This document shows, piece after piece, positions 63,971-64,000 of a stretch of DNA of 64,000 nt (the first letter of the stretch is position 1; every line of letters starts with the position of its first letter). The DNA lies in contig NZ_BSKJ01000003.1 of the NCBI RefSeq assembly GCF_030159595.1, positions 186,001-250,000 on the forward strand, read 5' to 3'. A program made the translations under genes and the position numbers. Source of the stretch: Pseudomonas putida. Lineage in GTDB: Bacteria; Pseudomonadota; Gammaproteobacteria; Pseudomonadales; Pseudomonadaceae. The notes under the pieces were generated by a model. That model worked only from the letters and a program-made list of their open reading frames with translations. It made no database searches and was not told the origin of the DNA.

Positions 63971-64000
63971 CGGAAGAGCAACCTAGAATCGGCTGGTAAC

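Overview
The window is high-GC Gammaproteobacterial chromosome, most likely a Pseudomonas of the P. putida group. The evidence is the gene content (OprD porin, LpxO, FecI/FecR/TonB-receptor cassette, a QuiC with a C-terminal HPPD-like domain, a giant type I-secreted haem peroxidase) and seven loci with two families of the inverted REP elements typical of P. putida intergenic regions. No rRNA, tRNA, CRISPR array or insertion sequence was seen.

Layout. 1-970: end of a GNAT gene and a small unknown gene. 969-9783: a corrinoid-uptake block read leftwards. A cobalamin riboswitch precedes an ABC importer (binding protein, permease, ATPase) whose operon continues into a pseudoazurin and an OprD porin; a second cobalamin riboswitch precedes a TonB receptor. 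A DUF1624-type membrane protein with a Zur-like box lies between them. 9783-12567: GNAT, AhpD-like, LpxO and ThpR genes. 12575-16615: iron-starvation sigma factor, FecR and TonB-receptor cassette with a Fur-like box. 16689-21610: AraC regulator divergent from a zinc alcohol dehydrogenase, a propeller-like protein of unknown role, and a SotB-type exporter.

21665-38925 is the most unusual part. It appears to be an organosulfur-use region. Two SsuD-type flavin monooxygenases, a DszC/SfnC-like flavoprotein, three leaderless proteins resembling the DszB desulfinase, a class II aldolase-like protein and a complete peptide-type ABC importer are arranged in three transcription units. Each unit has a -24/-12 sigma-54 promoter that I could find by eye (24993-25008, 30394-30409, 30574-30589), and a 7-bp-arm palindrome lies between the two divergent promoters. 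I infer a sulfur-starvation regulon under an SfnR-type activator encoded elsewhere. A heterodimeric ABC exporter sits inside the region.

39025-42593: an MHS-family transporter divergent from quiC (3-dehydroshikimate to protocatechuate), with a PcaR-like operator between them. 42622-44406: a methyltransferase and a PAS-GGDEF protein. 44486-60784: a complete type I secretion system (TolC-like, HlyD-like, PrtD-like) divergent from its probable cargo, a 3779-residue protein with two intact animal-type haem peroxidase modules created by a huge internal duplication, followed by RTX repeats. 60841-64000: a chorismate mutase-like gene, a short graveyard holding the ends of a TonB receptor and of an ABC ATPase, and an intact TonB receptor.
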